A DNA stretch of 49,029 nucleotides. It comes from Sneathiella sp. (GTDB lineage: Bacteria; Pseudomonadota; Alphaproteobacteria; Sneathiellales; Sneathiellaceae). The stretch spans positions 1-49,029 of the forward strand of contig PAKP01000018.1 of assembly GCA_002706985.1 (NCBI GenBank), in the 5' to 3' direction. Position numbers and translations under genes: made by a program. Below the pieces are notes generated by a model that saw only the letters and a program-made list of their open reading frames with translations, was not told the DNA's origin and did not search any database. Of the stretch, positions 1 to 7,646 are shown piece by piece. Each line of letters starts with the position of its first letter. Position 1 is the stretch's first letter.

Positions 1-57
1 CTTTTTTATGCCATTTTATGCCAAACAGAGACTACGTCGCATTAGTCTGACAGCACC
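1..57 (+). mobile_element. Right end of an IS6-type insertion sequence (copy 1, partial)
   Basis: The last 30 bases before position 57 are identical to the last 30 bases of the IS6-type element that ends at 4564, including the terminal inverted repeat TCTGACAGCACC. The 27 bases before that differ at a few sites, so this is a related but not identical copy in the same orientation. Its transposase and left end lie outside the window. It joins directly onto the coding sequence of a molybdenum-hydroxylase subunit gene. Confidence 0.8.
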
Positions 58-307
58 GATCAGATTTTTCCATTTCAGCCAAAGTCGTCAGAGCGCCGAT
101 CAAGACGCTGTCGTCGTCTTCCAGTGAGATGCCGCTTAGTTCAGGAATGTCCCGCAATACGACCAGCCGTGACGGGCTAAAGATGCCGGACTTCATCATT
201 AACATAAGCGCAGTGCCACCAGAAAAGGGCCGAACCATAGGATCATCCGTGTCAAGAAGGTTGATCGCATCCTGAAGGGATTTTGGTTTAAGAATTTCAT
301 AACTCAT
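58..307 (-). pseudogene. FAD-binding medium subunit of a CoxM/xanthine-dehydrogenase-type enzyme, truncated by an IS
   Basis: The N-terminal 83 residues match the start of the FAD-binding domain of CoxM-type subunits of molybdenum hydroxylases: a start of the type YEILKPKSLQDAINLL, a flavin-binding segment SGGTALMLMMKSG, and IGALTTLAEME. Full family members are about 260-290 residues. At position 58 the reading frame runs into the IS end and stops after eight IS-encoded residues, so the gene is broken. Its ATG overlaps the stop of the upstream coxG-like gene by four bases (ATGA), which shows they were translated together. The matching small and large subunit genes are not in the window. Confidence 0.75.
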
Positions 308-762
308 GTGGCGGCCTCCTCATGAGTAAAGGCGGTGATGAGATTTGCGGCAAATTCCTTTTCCATCTCGCGCGCCTTGGATTTCAACACTGGTTGGCCG
401 ATAGAACCTAGTTTTCCCGCCATGACCATATCAATTTCATAGGCAACTTCGGTTCCGTCAGATGTTTCCGACAGAATGACCGATGAAGTTGAAGAGAGCC
501 TTCCGGCGCTGCCGATCGGTTTACCTTCTGACTTGGCGACTACGCGTTCTGGGCGAACCTGTTCTATAATCTCCACGGAGATGTCAAAACGAAACCGGAT
601 AAAGGCAATTTTGGTGGCGAGAACGGCTTTGTAATGAGTCGGATCAATCTCCTCCAGGTCCTCAACTCCTTGAACGCAGGAAGCAAAGAACTGGGGGTCA
701 TTCAGCTTGTCAAAAACAGCCGCGCGTGGGGCCGGCACGGTAATGCTACCAGTGAATTTCAT
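304..762 (-). CDS. CoxG-like SRPBCC-fold protein
   Basis: A 152-residue protein of the CO dehydrogenase subunit G family (SRPBCC fold). It starts with the typical strand MKFTGSITVPAPRAAVFDKL, followed by a segment PQFFASCVQGVEDLEEID that fits the family's conserved proline and glycine pattern, and later AGKLGSIGQPVLKSKAREM near the C-terminal helix. In Cox operons CoxG helps recruit or mature the molybdenum enzyme at the membrane. In other molybdenum-hydroxylase operons the role is less clear. It is linked by a four-base overlap to the broken medium-subunit gene downstream and lies two bases from the hydrolase upstream. Its partner enzyme appears to be lost locally. Confidence 0.82.
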   Translation of the reverse strand: MKFTGSITVPAPRAAVFDKLNDPQFFASCVQGVEDLEEIDPTHYKAVLATKIAFIRFRFDISVEIIEQVRPERVVAKSEGKPIGSAGRLSSTSSVILSETSDGTEVAYEIDMVMAGKLGSIGQPVLKSKAREMEKEFAANLITAFTHEEAAT

Positions 763-764
763 AG

Positions 765-1613
765 TTAGGCCTTTCGGGCAAGTGTGATTAATCTATCTGC
801 GATCAGGGTAGGGTGTTCTAGAGGAGTCAGGTGACGGCCGCCCTGAATGACTTCCAGTGTTGAGCCAGAGATTCCCTCATGAAGAACTTGGGCCATTTCC
901 AATGGCGTGGCGTAGTCTTCTTCGCCAACAATGACAGCGGTTGGCATCGTCAACTCATTCAAATTTGATCTAAGATCAAATCCGCCAAGCATATGGCAGG
1001 TGGCTGAATAAGAATCCAGATCATTGGCAACAAAGGTGTCGATACAGAATTGCACGATGTCTGGATTATCCTTACGGAATTTATCGGAAAACCATCTGCT
1101 CTCCTGAAAATCCGTCATGCTTTGAAGACCCTTGGTGCGTGCAGCATTGGCGCGTTTGGCCCAGTCATCTGGTGCCGTCGGACCATAGCAGGATGTAGTA
1201 TCAATCAACCCGAGAGCTGACGTGCGGTTCGGAAATTTAACAGCGAATTGCAGCGCGACTGCGCCGCCAAGTGAAGCCCCCGCAACCAACGATTTTTCCC
1301 AGCCAGTCTGTTCAAGAACATCGGCAACATCACTTGCAAATAGCTCAAGGCTGTATGGTCCAGCCGCCTTTTCCGAGGCACCATGGCCACGGCAATCAAC
1401 GGCAATGATTTCAGCCGAGTTTCTTAATTCCTTTATTACGGGAATCCAAAATTTGTGATCCATGGCCAACGAATGCACCAGTGTGATTTTTGGTGCGCCT
1501 TCGTTTTTCAAATGGGCATATGTAATAGATGTTCCGTCACGTACTGTGTGACTTTCTGTTTTCAGATCTGCAAGTTCGTTGGATGTGATGTCAGACAACA
1601 CATTTGCCTCCAA
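765..1613 (-). CDS. Alpha/beta hydrolase, 3-oxoadipate enol-lactonase-like
   Basis: A 282-residue alpha/beta-hydrolase fold protein. Visible are the strand and oxyanion segment LVHSLAMDHKFWIPV, the DCRGHGAS turn, the nucleophile elbow GASLGGAVA (Ser), a late acid region IVGEEDYATP (Asp), and the catalytic His in GGRHLTPLEHP. The best family match is PcaD-like lactonases and related esterases, but the substrate cannot be read from sequence. It is the first gene of a minus-strand set with coxG and the broken coxM-like gene, which suggests catabolism of a small organic compound with the divergent aldehyde dehydrogenase. Confidence 0.82.
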   Translation of the reverse strand: MEANVLSDITSNELADLKTESHTVRDGTSITYAHLKNEGAPKITLVHSLAMDHKFWIPVIKELRNSAEIIAVDCRGHGASEKAAGPYSLELFASDVADVLEQTGWEKSLVAGASLGGAVALQFAVKFPNRTSALGLIDTTSCYGPTAPDDWAKRANAARTKGLQSMTDFQESRWFSDKFRKDNPDIVQFCIDTFVANDLDSYSATCHMLGGFDLRSNLNELTMPTAVIVGEEDYATPLEMAQVLHEGISGSTLEVIQGGRHLTPLEHPTLIADRLITLARKA

Positions 1614-2163
1614 TTATTTTTTGTTTTGCGGGTCCCCGCTATATTGGCAAAATTTTGGAGCTTTGGGTCAGTATTGCGCAAACGAAAGGAATTTAATGAG
1701 CCCCTGAGGAAATTTCGGCGGCGGGACAACTGTATTGCATCTTCCTATTGAGGCGAGCTGCAGGGGGGGCTACTTATAACCTCCCTATTAAATTTACTGT
1801 TTCTCTTCCGGGCCAATGAATATTCTTGAGGGGCAGAGGAAAATTTCATCATTTGTATCTCCGGGCATCTCCTATCAAGTTTCTCCTGCAAGACGTCACC
1901 GGTTATTGACATCGCCTTGGAAATACACAGTCTGGGGAATGCATTTAAACTATTGCTCTTCATTTTCCGTTTGAGAGCGGATTGTATAGGAGCGCGGCGG
2001 TATTCATTACTTGTGAATGCCATGCTTTCATGAATGCATTTCCGACGTACTGCGCACTTTACCATGGCCGGACTGTCAGAAACAGAAAAGCAGAACAGAC
2101 GCTGTTGCTCTGATCGACCTAGTAGGTCGGTTTGCCTCAGTTGTCATTATAAGGAGGGAATGA
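1614..2163. other. Divergent intergenic region, 550 bases, no convincing gene
   Basis: This stretch separates the minus-strand hydrolase set from the plus-strand aldehyde dehydrogenase. Short open frames on both strands have no recognisable family, poor start sites and no coding-like composition. It holds the palindrome at 2115-2129 and a strong ribosome-binding site AAGGAGGG (2151-2158), five bases before the aldehyde dehydrogenase ATG. I see no terminator hairpin or riboswitch-like fold. Confidence 0.6.
2115..2129. promoter_or_regulatory. Perfect palindrome, probable repressor operator of the aldehyde dehydrogenase gene
   Basis: The sequence CGACCTAGTAGGTCG has perfect seven-base arms around a single central base. 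It lies 35 bases before the ATG of the aldehyde dehydrogenase, with a TATAAG box-like sequence at 2149-2154. Size and symmetry fit a TetR/AcrR- or GntR-type operator. No such regulator gene is in the window, so the identity of the binding protein is unknown. Confidence 0.5.
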
Positions 2164-3660
2164 ATGTCAGATGCCGCATCAGCTGCCGAAGGTCTAAAAG
2201 AATATGGAATGTATATAAACGGTGAAATGGTTCCCGGGTTGTCCGGTCGAACCATCAAGAGCGATGACCCTTTTAAGGGTGAGCCATGGGCCGTTGTTCC
2301 AGATGGAAATAACGCTGATGTCGATGCCGCAGTAGCCGCCGCGCGTCAGGCGTTTGACAGCGGACCTTGGAGTCGCATGACCGCAATGGAGCGCGCGCGT
2401 CTTCTGAGGAAACTGGGAGATATCATCGCACGCGATGCAGAAGAGCTTGCCCGGTGTGAGTGCCGTGACAACGGAAAACTCTACCGCGAAATGTTGGGTC
2501 AGTGGCAGTATTTGCCGGAGTGGTTTTATTATTACGCGGGTATGGGCGATAAGCTCCAGGGGAGCACCATTCCTTCTGACCGTCCGAACTTCTTTATTTA
2601 TACTCGGCATGAACCTATTGGGGTTGTCGGCGCGGTGACGCCGTGGAACTCTCCGGGCCTGTTGTTGATTTTCAAGCTGGCCGCCGGATTGGCAGCGGGC
2701 TGCACTTTTGTTGTGAAGCCGTCTGAATTTACATCGGTCTCGACCCTTGAATTGGCAAAGCGTCTGGAAGAAGCAGGATTTCCTCCTGGTGTTTTCAATG
2801 TTGTAACAGGGCAGGGAAGCATTGGCGCGCATCTGGTTGAACATCCGGATATTGATAAAATTGCTTTCACCGGTGCGACCGAAACAGGGAAGCGAATTGC
2901 CGCTTCCGCTGCAAAAAATCTTACGCGTGTTTCTCTCGAGCTGGGCGGGAAATCTCCGAATGTGATTTTTGATGACGCAGACATTGAAGTAGCAGTTAAT
3001 GGCGCTATCGCGGGAATTTTCGGTGCAACCGGTCAGACCTGCATGGCTGGATCAAGATTGCTGGTTCAAAAGAACATTTATGATCGGGTTGTCGAACATT
3101 TAGTGAAGAGAACCCAGACAATCAAGCTTGGGGATCCAATGGCGGAATCAACGGAATTGGGCCCCGTTGCAAACGAACCCCAATTCGCAAAAGTCATGGA
3201 GTATATCGATATTGCAAAAGCGGAGGGAGCGACATGCGCCTATGGCGGACAGAGAGACCCTGAGCTTGGCGGTAATTTTATTCAGCCAACGATTTTTACT
3301 GGTGTTCATAACGGTATGCGGATTGCCCAGGAAGAGGTGTTCGGTCCGATACTTGCTGTTATCCCGTTCGAAAATGAGGAAGAGGCAATTGCGATCGCGA
3401 ATGATACACGCTTTGGTCTAGCCGCAGCTGTGTGGACGCAAAATGTACATCGGGCGCATCGCGTTGCTCACCAGCTCAATGCCGGGACTGTGTGGATTAA
3501 TGCTTATCGTGTCGTTTCCTATGCCGCACCTTTCGGCGGCTTTAAGGAAAGCGGTTTGGGTCGTGAGAACGGTGTCGAGGCCATTAAGGAATTCACAGAA
3601 ACCAAGTCTGTATTCGTTGAACTGTCAGGGGAGGTACGCGATCCCTTCCGGCTGGGGTAA
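2164..3660 (+). CDS. NAD(P)-dependent aldehyde dehydrogenase
   Basis: A 498-residue aldehyde dehydrogenase of normal length that oxidises an aldehyde to the acid. Rossmann-fold and catalytic signatures are present: VTPWNSPGLLL with the substrate-side Asn, KPSEFTSVSTLELA for cofactor binding, GATETGKRIAASA, the general-base Glu in VSLELGGKSPNVIF, and the nucleophile Cys in GATGQTCMAGSRL. C-terminal EEVFGPILAV and PFGGFKESGLGRENG are also intact. The Shine-Dalgarno AAGGAGGG supports this start. It lies between two IS6-type ends with a molybdenum-hydroxylase accessory gene and a hydrolase, so it is probably cargo of a catabolic segment. The substrate is unknown; betaine aldehyde or an aromatic or alkyl aldehyde are all possible. 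Confidence 0.9.
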   Translation: MSDAASAAEGLKEYGMYINGEMVPGLSGRTIKSDDPFKGEPWAVVPDGNNADVDAAVAAARQAFDSGPWSRMTAMERARLLRKLGDIIARDAEELARCECRDNGKLYREMLGQWQYLPEWFYYYAGMGDKLQGSTIPSDRPNFFIYTRHEPIGVVGAVTPWNSPGLLLIFKLAAGLAAGCTFVVKPSEFTSVSTLELAKRLEEAGFPPGVFNVVTGQGSIGAHLVEHPDIDKIAFTGATETGKRIAASAAKNLTRVSLELGGKSPNVIFDDADIEVAVNGAIAGIFGATGQTCMAGSRLLVQKNIYDRVVEHLVKRTQTIKLGDPMAESTELGPVANEPQFAKVMEYIDIAKAEGATCAYGGQRDPELGGNFIQPTIFTGVHNGMRIAQEEVFGPILAVIPFENEEEAIAIANDTRFGLAAAVWTQNVHRAHRVAHQLNAGTVWINAYRVVSYAAPFGGFKESGLGRENGVEAIKEFTETKSVFVELSGEVRDPFRLG

Positions 3661-3733
3661 GGCATTTAAATTAGAGCTTTGAATGCTGATCTTATTTTGA
3701 GGTGCCAGCTAGCTAAAATTCAAGAGTTTTAGT

Positions 3734-3745
3734 GGCACTGTCAGA
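3734..3745 (+). repeat. Left terminal inverted repeat of IS6-type copy 2
   Basis: GGCACTGTCAGA, which pairs with the right end at 4553-4564 with two mismatches. Confidence 0.8.
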
Positions 3746-3793
3746 GGAAAACCGATCTTTGACCGGATCTTAGAAATTCCATAGAATTCTGGA

Positions 3794-4501
3794 ATGAAAA
3801 ATAAGAACCCCTTCCGCTATTTCAAAACCTCACCTGAGATCATCCGCCTGGCCGTGATGATGTACGTCAGATTTCCGCTTTCTCTACGAAATGTCGAAGA
3901 CCTTCTTCATGAACGAGGCATCGATATTTGCCATGAGACTGTGCGTTATTGGTGGAACCGGTTCGGTCCGTTGTTCGCGAGTGAAATACGGAAGAAACGA
4001 CTTCATCCTCCCCAAAATCATTCCAACTGGCGATGGCATCTCGATGAAGTCTTCGTAATGATCAATGGGGAAACATATTATTTGTGGCGTGCTGTTGATC
4101 ATGAGGGAGAAGTTCTGGAAGCCTTTGTTTCCAGGCGCCGCGACCGCAAGGCAGCAATGGTTTTTCTTAAGAAAATAATGAAACGGTATGGGAAACCTCG
4201 TATCATTGTTACAGACAGGTTACGTTCGTATCGTGCCGCAATGAAGATAATTGGAAATGAGACATCACAAGAAACAGGCCGCTGGTTGAACAATCGCTGT
4301 GAGAACTCCCATCTCCCGTTCCGGCGACGAGAGCAGGCGATGCTGAAATTCAGGCGCTTGCGAAGCTAGCAGAAATTTGTCTCTATTCACGCATCCGTCC
4401 ATAACCACTTTAACCATGAACGCCACTTAGCCAGCCGAGAAGAATTCAAGCTTCAGAGAAATGCCGCACTGGTCGAGTGGCAGCAACTTAGTGCGGCATA
4501 A
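3794..4501 (+). pseudogene. IS6-family DDE transposase interrupted by an in-frame amber codon
   Basis: The first 191 codons encode a typical IS6/IS26-like transposase: an N-terminal helix-turn-helix (YFKTSPEIIRLAVMMYVRF onward) and a DDE catalytic core with Asp in WRWHLDEVFV, Asp in IIVTDRLRSY and Glu in NNRCENSHLPF. A TAG at 4367-4369 follows KFRRLRS. The same frame stays open after it for 43 codons, reading QKFVSIHASVHNHFNHERH and ending in VEWQQLSAA with TAA at 4499-4501. That is the usual C-terminus of the family, so one nonsense change splits a 235-codon gene. All catalytic residues lie before the stop, so residual activity is possible but unproven. Confidence 0.88.
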
Positions 4502-4552
4502 TAGAGGGACTTTTGTGCCATTTTACGCCATACGGAGACTACGTCGCATTAG

Positions 4553-4564
4553 TCTGACAGCACC
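4553..4564 (-). repeat. Right terminal inverted repeat of IS6-type copy 2
   Basis: TCTGACAGCACC. The same 12 bases end the partial copy at 46-57, together with 18 more identical bases upstream. Confidence 0.8.
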
Positions 4565-5234
4565 ATTTTCCACACTAATTGCGGTATAATCATTCATTTT
4601 ACACTCTCTATTAGAGCATTAATTCATCTAAATATTTTATTTACGCGAACCCGGACGGTAATTTACCGTTAAAACTGTTCACATTCTATTAATGACTATT
4701 ACTGCTGCCTGGTCATTGTTGATAAATTTCATAACACTGTCCGTATTATCTACACTAGTTTCCTTCAATATCTTGCAGTGAATAGAGATTACGCTGGCGG
4801 TTTCTCTGTCATGGTCGGTAGCATGGCAACGGCGTGATTGCGCAAATATATGTCGCACAGGAACGAGACTGATTTTTTCTGATAGCGCTCACTTACAAGA
4901 TGTTTCGTTACTTCATAAGAAGTTTTTCGATCCGCATATAATATTCCTATAATATCAGAAATACCTAAATGGAATTTAGTTCAAGAATAGAAAAATTTTT
5001 CTAATTCAACAGAATAATGAATATATATTGACGTATCCATATAATGAAAATATTGGTCGGATTCACCCTGTATCCCCGGTTATACAAACGATTGTTCAAT
5101 TTTTTTTGACCGATTCATAAAAAAATAAATTTATACGGTTGTGTTATTTACAGAATCTTGCTGTAATTAGAAAAGACAGGAAGGTGAACAGATGGATATA
5201 TTTTATCCACTGGATATAACAAGAGGGGACCAAT
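4565..5234. other. AT-rich 670-base intergenic region, no gene recognised
   Basis: This gap between the IS end and the ABC transporter is much richer in A and T than its surroundings. It holds no open frame with a recognisable product. A perfect palindrome is at 4655-4669. Close to the downstream gene are promoter-like hexamers, for example TTGACC followed 18 bases later by TTTATA in 5107-5136. It may be a long regulatory region for the transporter operon, decayed DNA left by IS activity, or both. Confidence 0.5.
4655..4669. promoter_or_regulatory. Perfect 15-base palindrome in the AT-rich gap
   Basis: ACGGTAATTTACCGT has seven-base arms around a central T. It is about 570 bases upstream of the transporter, so an operator role for that operon is uncertain. 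It could serve an unseen transcript or be a remnant. Confidence 0.35.
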
Positions 5235-6335
5235 TTGGTTGATACAGCGGAGGGGCATGCGTTCGTCGAATTCGATCGCGTGCAGAAGAGTTATGACGGC
5301 GAGACGCTGGTCGTCAAAGACCTGAATCTCTCGATGCCGAAAGGCGAATTCTTGACAATGCTGGGACCATCGGGATCGGGAAAGACAACTTGTCTGATGA
5401 TGCTGGCGGGATTTGAGACGGCAACGCACGGCGATATTCGTCTGGATGGGCAGGGGATCAACAATATTCCGCCGCATAAGCGCGGGATTGGCATGGTGTT
5501 TCAGAATTATGCCCTCTTTCCCCATATGACGGTGAATGAAAATCTCGCCTTTCCGCTTGAAATTCGCAAGATGGGCAAGGCCGAGCGCGAGGAGAAAGTC
5601 AAACGCGCGCTGGAAATGGTGCAGATGGGGGCCTTTGGCGCCCGCCGCATCGCCCAGTTGTCTGGCGGACAGCAGCAACGTATTGCGCTGGCGCGGGCAT
5701 TGGTTTTTGATCCCAGCCTGGTTCTGATGGATGAGCCTCTGGGCGCGCTCGATAAGCAGCTGCGAGAGCATATGCAATTTGAGATCAAGCGCATTGCCGA
5801 TGATCTGGACATAACAGTTGTCTATGTGACCCATGACCAGACGGAAGCCCTGACTATGTCAGATCGGGTTGCGGTATTTGATGACGGGCGTATCCAGCAG
5901 CTGGCGCCGCCGGATCAGCTCTATGAAGAGCCCGAAAACAGTTTTGTTGCTCAGTTCATTGGCGAGAACAACACGCTTGAAGGCGTTGTCGAGGAGATCA
6001 GGAACGATCAGGCGCTGGTTCGTCTTGACGGCGGCGGACTGATTGACACGACGCCTGTGAACGTCAGCAAGGTTGGAGAACGCACGAAAGTCTCTATTCG
6101 CCCGGAAAGGGTTGAATTCGGCCGTGATCGTCTCGGTGAAGATGCCCATACGCTCAATGCGGAAGTGCTTGAGTTTATTTATATGGGCGACATCTTTCGG
6201 ACACGGCTGAGGGTCGCGGGAAATGACGACTTCATTGTGAAGACACGCAATGCTGTCAATCAGGTCCGGTTTGAACCGGGTCAGCAGATTGAGATCGGGT
6301 GGCTGGCACAAGATTGCCGGGCACTGGATGCTTGA
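5235..6335 (+). CDS. PotA-type ABC transporter ATP-binding protein
   Basis: A 366-residue ATPase of the spermidine/putrescine-type (MOI) class that powers uptake across the inner membrane. Walker A is GPSGSGKTT (near residue 45), the Q-loop is VFQNYALFPHMT, the signature is [15 protein letters not shown], Walker B is LVLMDEPLGALD, and the H-loop is VTHDQ. The last 120 residues form a TOBE domain. The start is TTG at 5235, supported by AGAGGGGA seven bases upstream. It is the first of four genes (ATPase, binding protein, two permeases). Real substrates of this class include polyamines, amino acid derivatives, opines and others, so the substrate is not assigned. Confidence 0.92.
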   Translation: MVDTAEGHAFVEFDRVQKSYDGETLVVKDLNLSMPKGEFLTMLGPSGSGKTTCLMMLAGFETATHGDIRLDGQGINNIPPHKRGIGMVFQNYALFPHMTVNENLAFPLEIRKMGKAEREEKVKRALEMVQMGAFGARRIAQLSGGQQQRIALARALVFDPSLVLMDEPLGALDKQLREHMQFEIKRIADDLDITVVYVTHDQTEALTMSDRVAVFDDGRIQQLAPPDQLYEEPENSFVAQFIGENNTLEGVVEEIRNDQALVRLDGGGLIDTTPVNVSKVGERTKVSIRPERVEFGRDRLGEDAHTLNAEVLEFIYMGDIFRTRLRVAGNDDFIVKTRNAVNQVRFEPGQQIEIGWLAQDCRALDA

Positions 6336-6445
6336 TGGCAGGATAAGTCCCCGGCAGTGGCCTTGAATGGGCTAACTGTGCGGGGATACCCGTAGACCAA
6401 TTAGTATCAAAATAAACTAACTGAAAAATTCCAGAGGAGGATTTT

Positions 6446-7552
6446 ATGAAGGTATTTACGAAGCTGTCGATTGCGATAGCGTTTACGGCTGTCACGGCGA
6501 CAGCGGTAACCGCCGCCGATATGGCAGACGAAATGACCATTGTGTCCTGGGGTGGTGCTTACTCAAATTCCCAGATGAAAGCCTATCACGAGCCCTACAT
6601 GGAGAAGACCGGCATTAAGATCATTAATGACGAAAGCTCCAACGAAGCAGTTGCGAAGCTGCGTGCAATGGACGAAGCTGGCAATGTGACCTGGGACCTT
6701 GTGGATGTTGTCGCATCCGATGCCATTCGTCTTTGTGACGAGGGTCTGGCTGCGGAAATCGACCATGACGAAGTCCTGGCGGCCGCGCCAGATGGGACGC
6801 CGGCAAGTGAAGACTTCGGCGAGTTGATTGTTTCCGACTGCTTCATTCCGCAGATCGTTTATTCCACTGCTTTCGGATATCGTACCGACATGGTTGGCGA
6901 TAAAGCACCGACGGATGTTTGTGCAATTTTCGATACCAAAACGTGGCCTGGAAAGCGGTCACTGGAAAAGCGTCCGATTAACAATATGGAATGGGCGCTA
7001 CTGTGCGATGGTGTCGCCAAGGAAGATGTTTATGATGTTCTCGCAACGGAAGAAGGGCAGGAACAGGCCCTTGCCAAGCTGGGCACGATCAAAGATGACG
7101 TGATCTGGTGGTCTGCTGGCGCCGATACGCCGCAGCTTCTGGCCGATGGCGAAGTCGTGATGGGTTCAACATATAACGGCCGTCTTTTCTCAGTCATTGA
7201 AGAGCAGAACCAGCCTGTCGCCATGCTCTGGGACGCCCAGGTGTTTGATCTTGACGGCTGGATTGTTCCGGCTGGCCTCAGCGATGAGCGCAAGGCTCGC
7301 GTAATGGACTATCTGAAGTTCGCGACGGATACCCAGCGTCTTGCCGATCAGGCGAAATATATCTCTTACGGTCCGGCTCGGAAGTCATCCGCACCGCTGG
7401 TTGGCAAGCATGCCGAGCTTGGTATTGATATGGCGCCGCATATGCCGACTGATCCAAACAATGCCAAGAATACGTTCCTGTATAACTACGAGTTCTGGGC
7501 GGATTATCGCGACGATATCGACGCGAAATTCCAGGCCTGGTTGGCTCAGTAA
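6446..7552 (+). CDS. PotD/F-like periplasmic substrate-binding protein
   Basis: A 368-residue extracellular solute-binding protein (family 1-type, polyamine-binding branch). A signal peptide ending near AVTAADMA (about residue 24) directs it to the periplasm. The mature part begins with MTIVSWGGAYSNSQMKAY, a common start for this family, and contains TWDLVDVVASDAIRLCDEG, WWSAGADTPQLLADGEV and WIVPAGLS. It follows the ATPase by 110 bases behind a very strong Shine-Dalgarno (AGAGGAGG). A strong terminator-like hairpin follows it, which would give more binding protein than permease. The substrate is not predictable. Confidence 0.9.
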   Translation: MKVFTKLSIAIAFTAVTATAVTAADMADEMTIVSWGGAYSNSQMKAYHEPYMEKTGIKIINDESSNEAVAKLRAMDEAGNVTWDLVDVVASDAIRLCDEGLAAEIDHDEVLAAAPDGTPASEDFGELIVSDCFIPQIVYSTAFGYRTDMVGDKAPTDVCAIFDTKTWPGKRSLEKRPINNMEWALLCDGVAKEDVYDVLATEEGQEQALAKLGTIKDDVIWWSAGADTPQLLADGEVVMGSTYNGRLFSVIEEQNQPVAMLWDAQVFDLDGWIVPAGLSDERKARVMDYLKFATDTQRLADQAKYISYGPARKSSAPLVGKHAELGIDMAPHMPTDPNNAKNTFLYNYEFWADYRDDIDAKFQAWLAQ

Positions 7553-7561
7553 GACTAAAAG

Positions 7562-7590
7562 AGAGCAGGTGCATCGCACCTGCTCTTTTA
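7562..7590 (+). terminator. Intrinsic terminator or attenuator between binding protein and permease genes
   Basis: A perfect 11-base stem (AGAGCAGGTGC with GCACCTGCTCT), three-base loop and T-run, nine bases after the binding-protein stop. The permeases downstream have no obvious promoter, so partial readthrough is likely. Confidence 0.85.
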
Positions 7591-7646
7591 CTATGCCGAC
7601 AGGGAGATGCCGGCGAATTTTGTGAACTAGAAATGGCGACTGAAGA

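Larger units (their letters stand above)
3734..4564 (+). mobile_element. IS6-family insertion sequence (copy 2), complete ends
   Basis: An 831-base element bounded by short inverted repeats: GGCACTGTCAGA at 3734-3745 and TCTGACAGCACC at 4553-4564, whose reverse complement matches the left repeat at 10 of 12 positions. It holds one transposase gene. The flanking eight bases (3726-3733 and 4565-4572) do not match, so no target duplication is visible. That fits an IS6 cointegrate or a later rearrangement. Its right end is shared with the element ending at 57. Confidence 0.85.

Noticed and set aside
1455..2258. Several short open frames in the 1.6-2.2 kb intergenic region
   Set aside because: They overlap on both strands, lack ribosome-binding sites and have no recognisable product.
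5148..5834. Long open frame on the minus strand opposite the PotA-type ATPase gene
   Set aside because: It is antisense to a clear ABC ATPase with all motifs, has no recognisable family, and has the look of a shadow frame.
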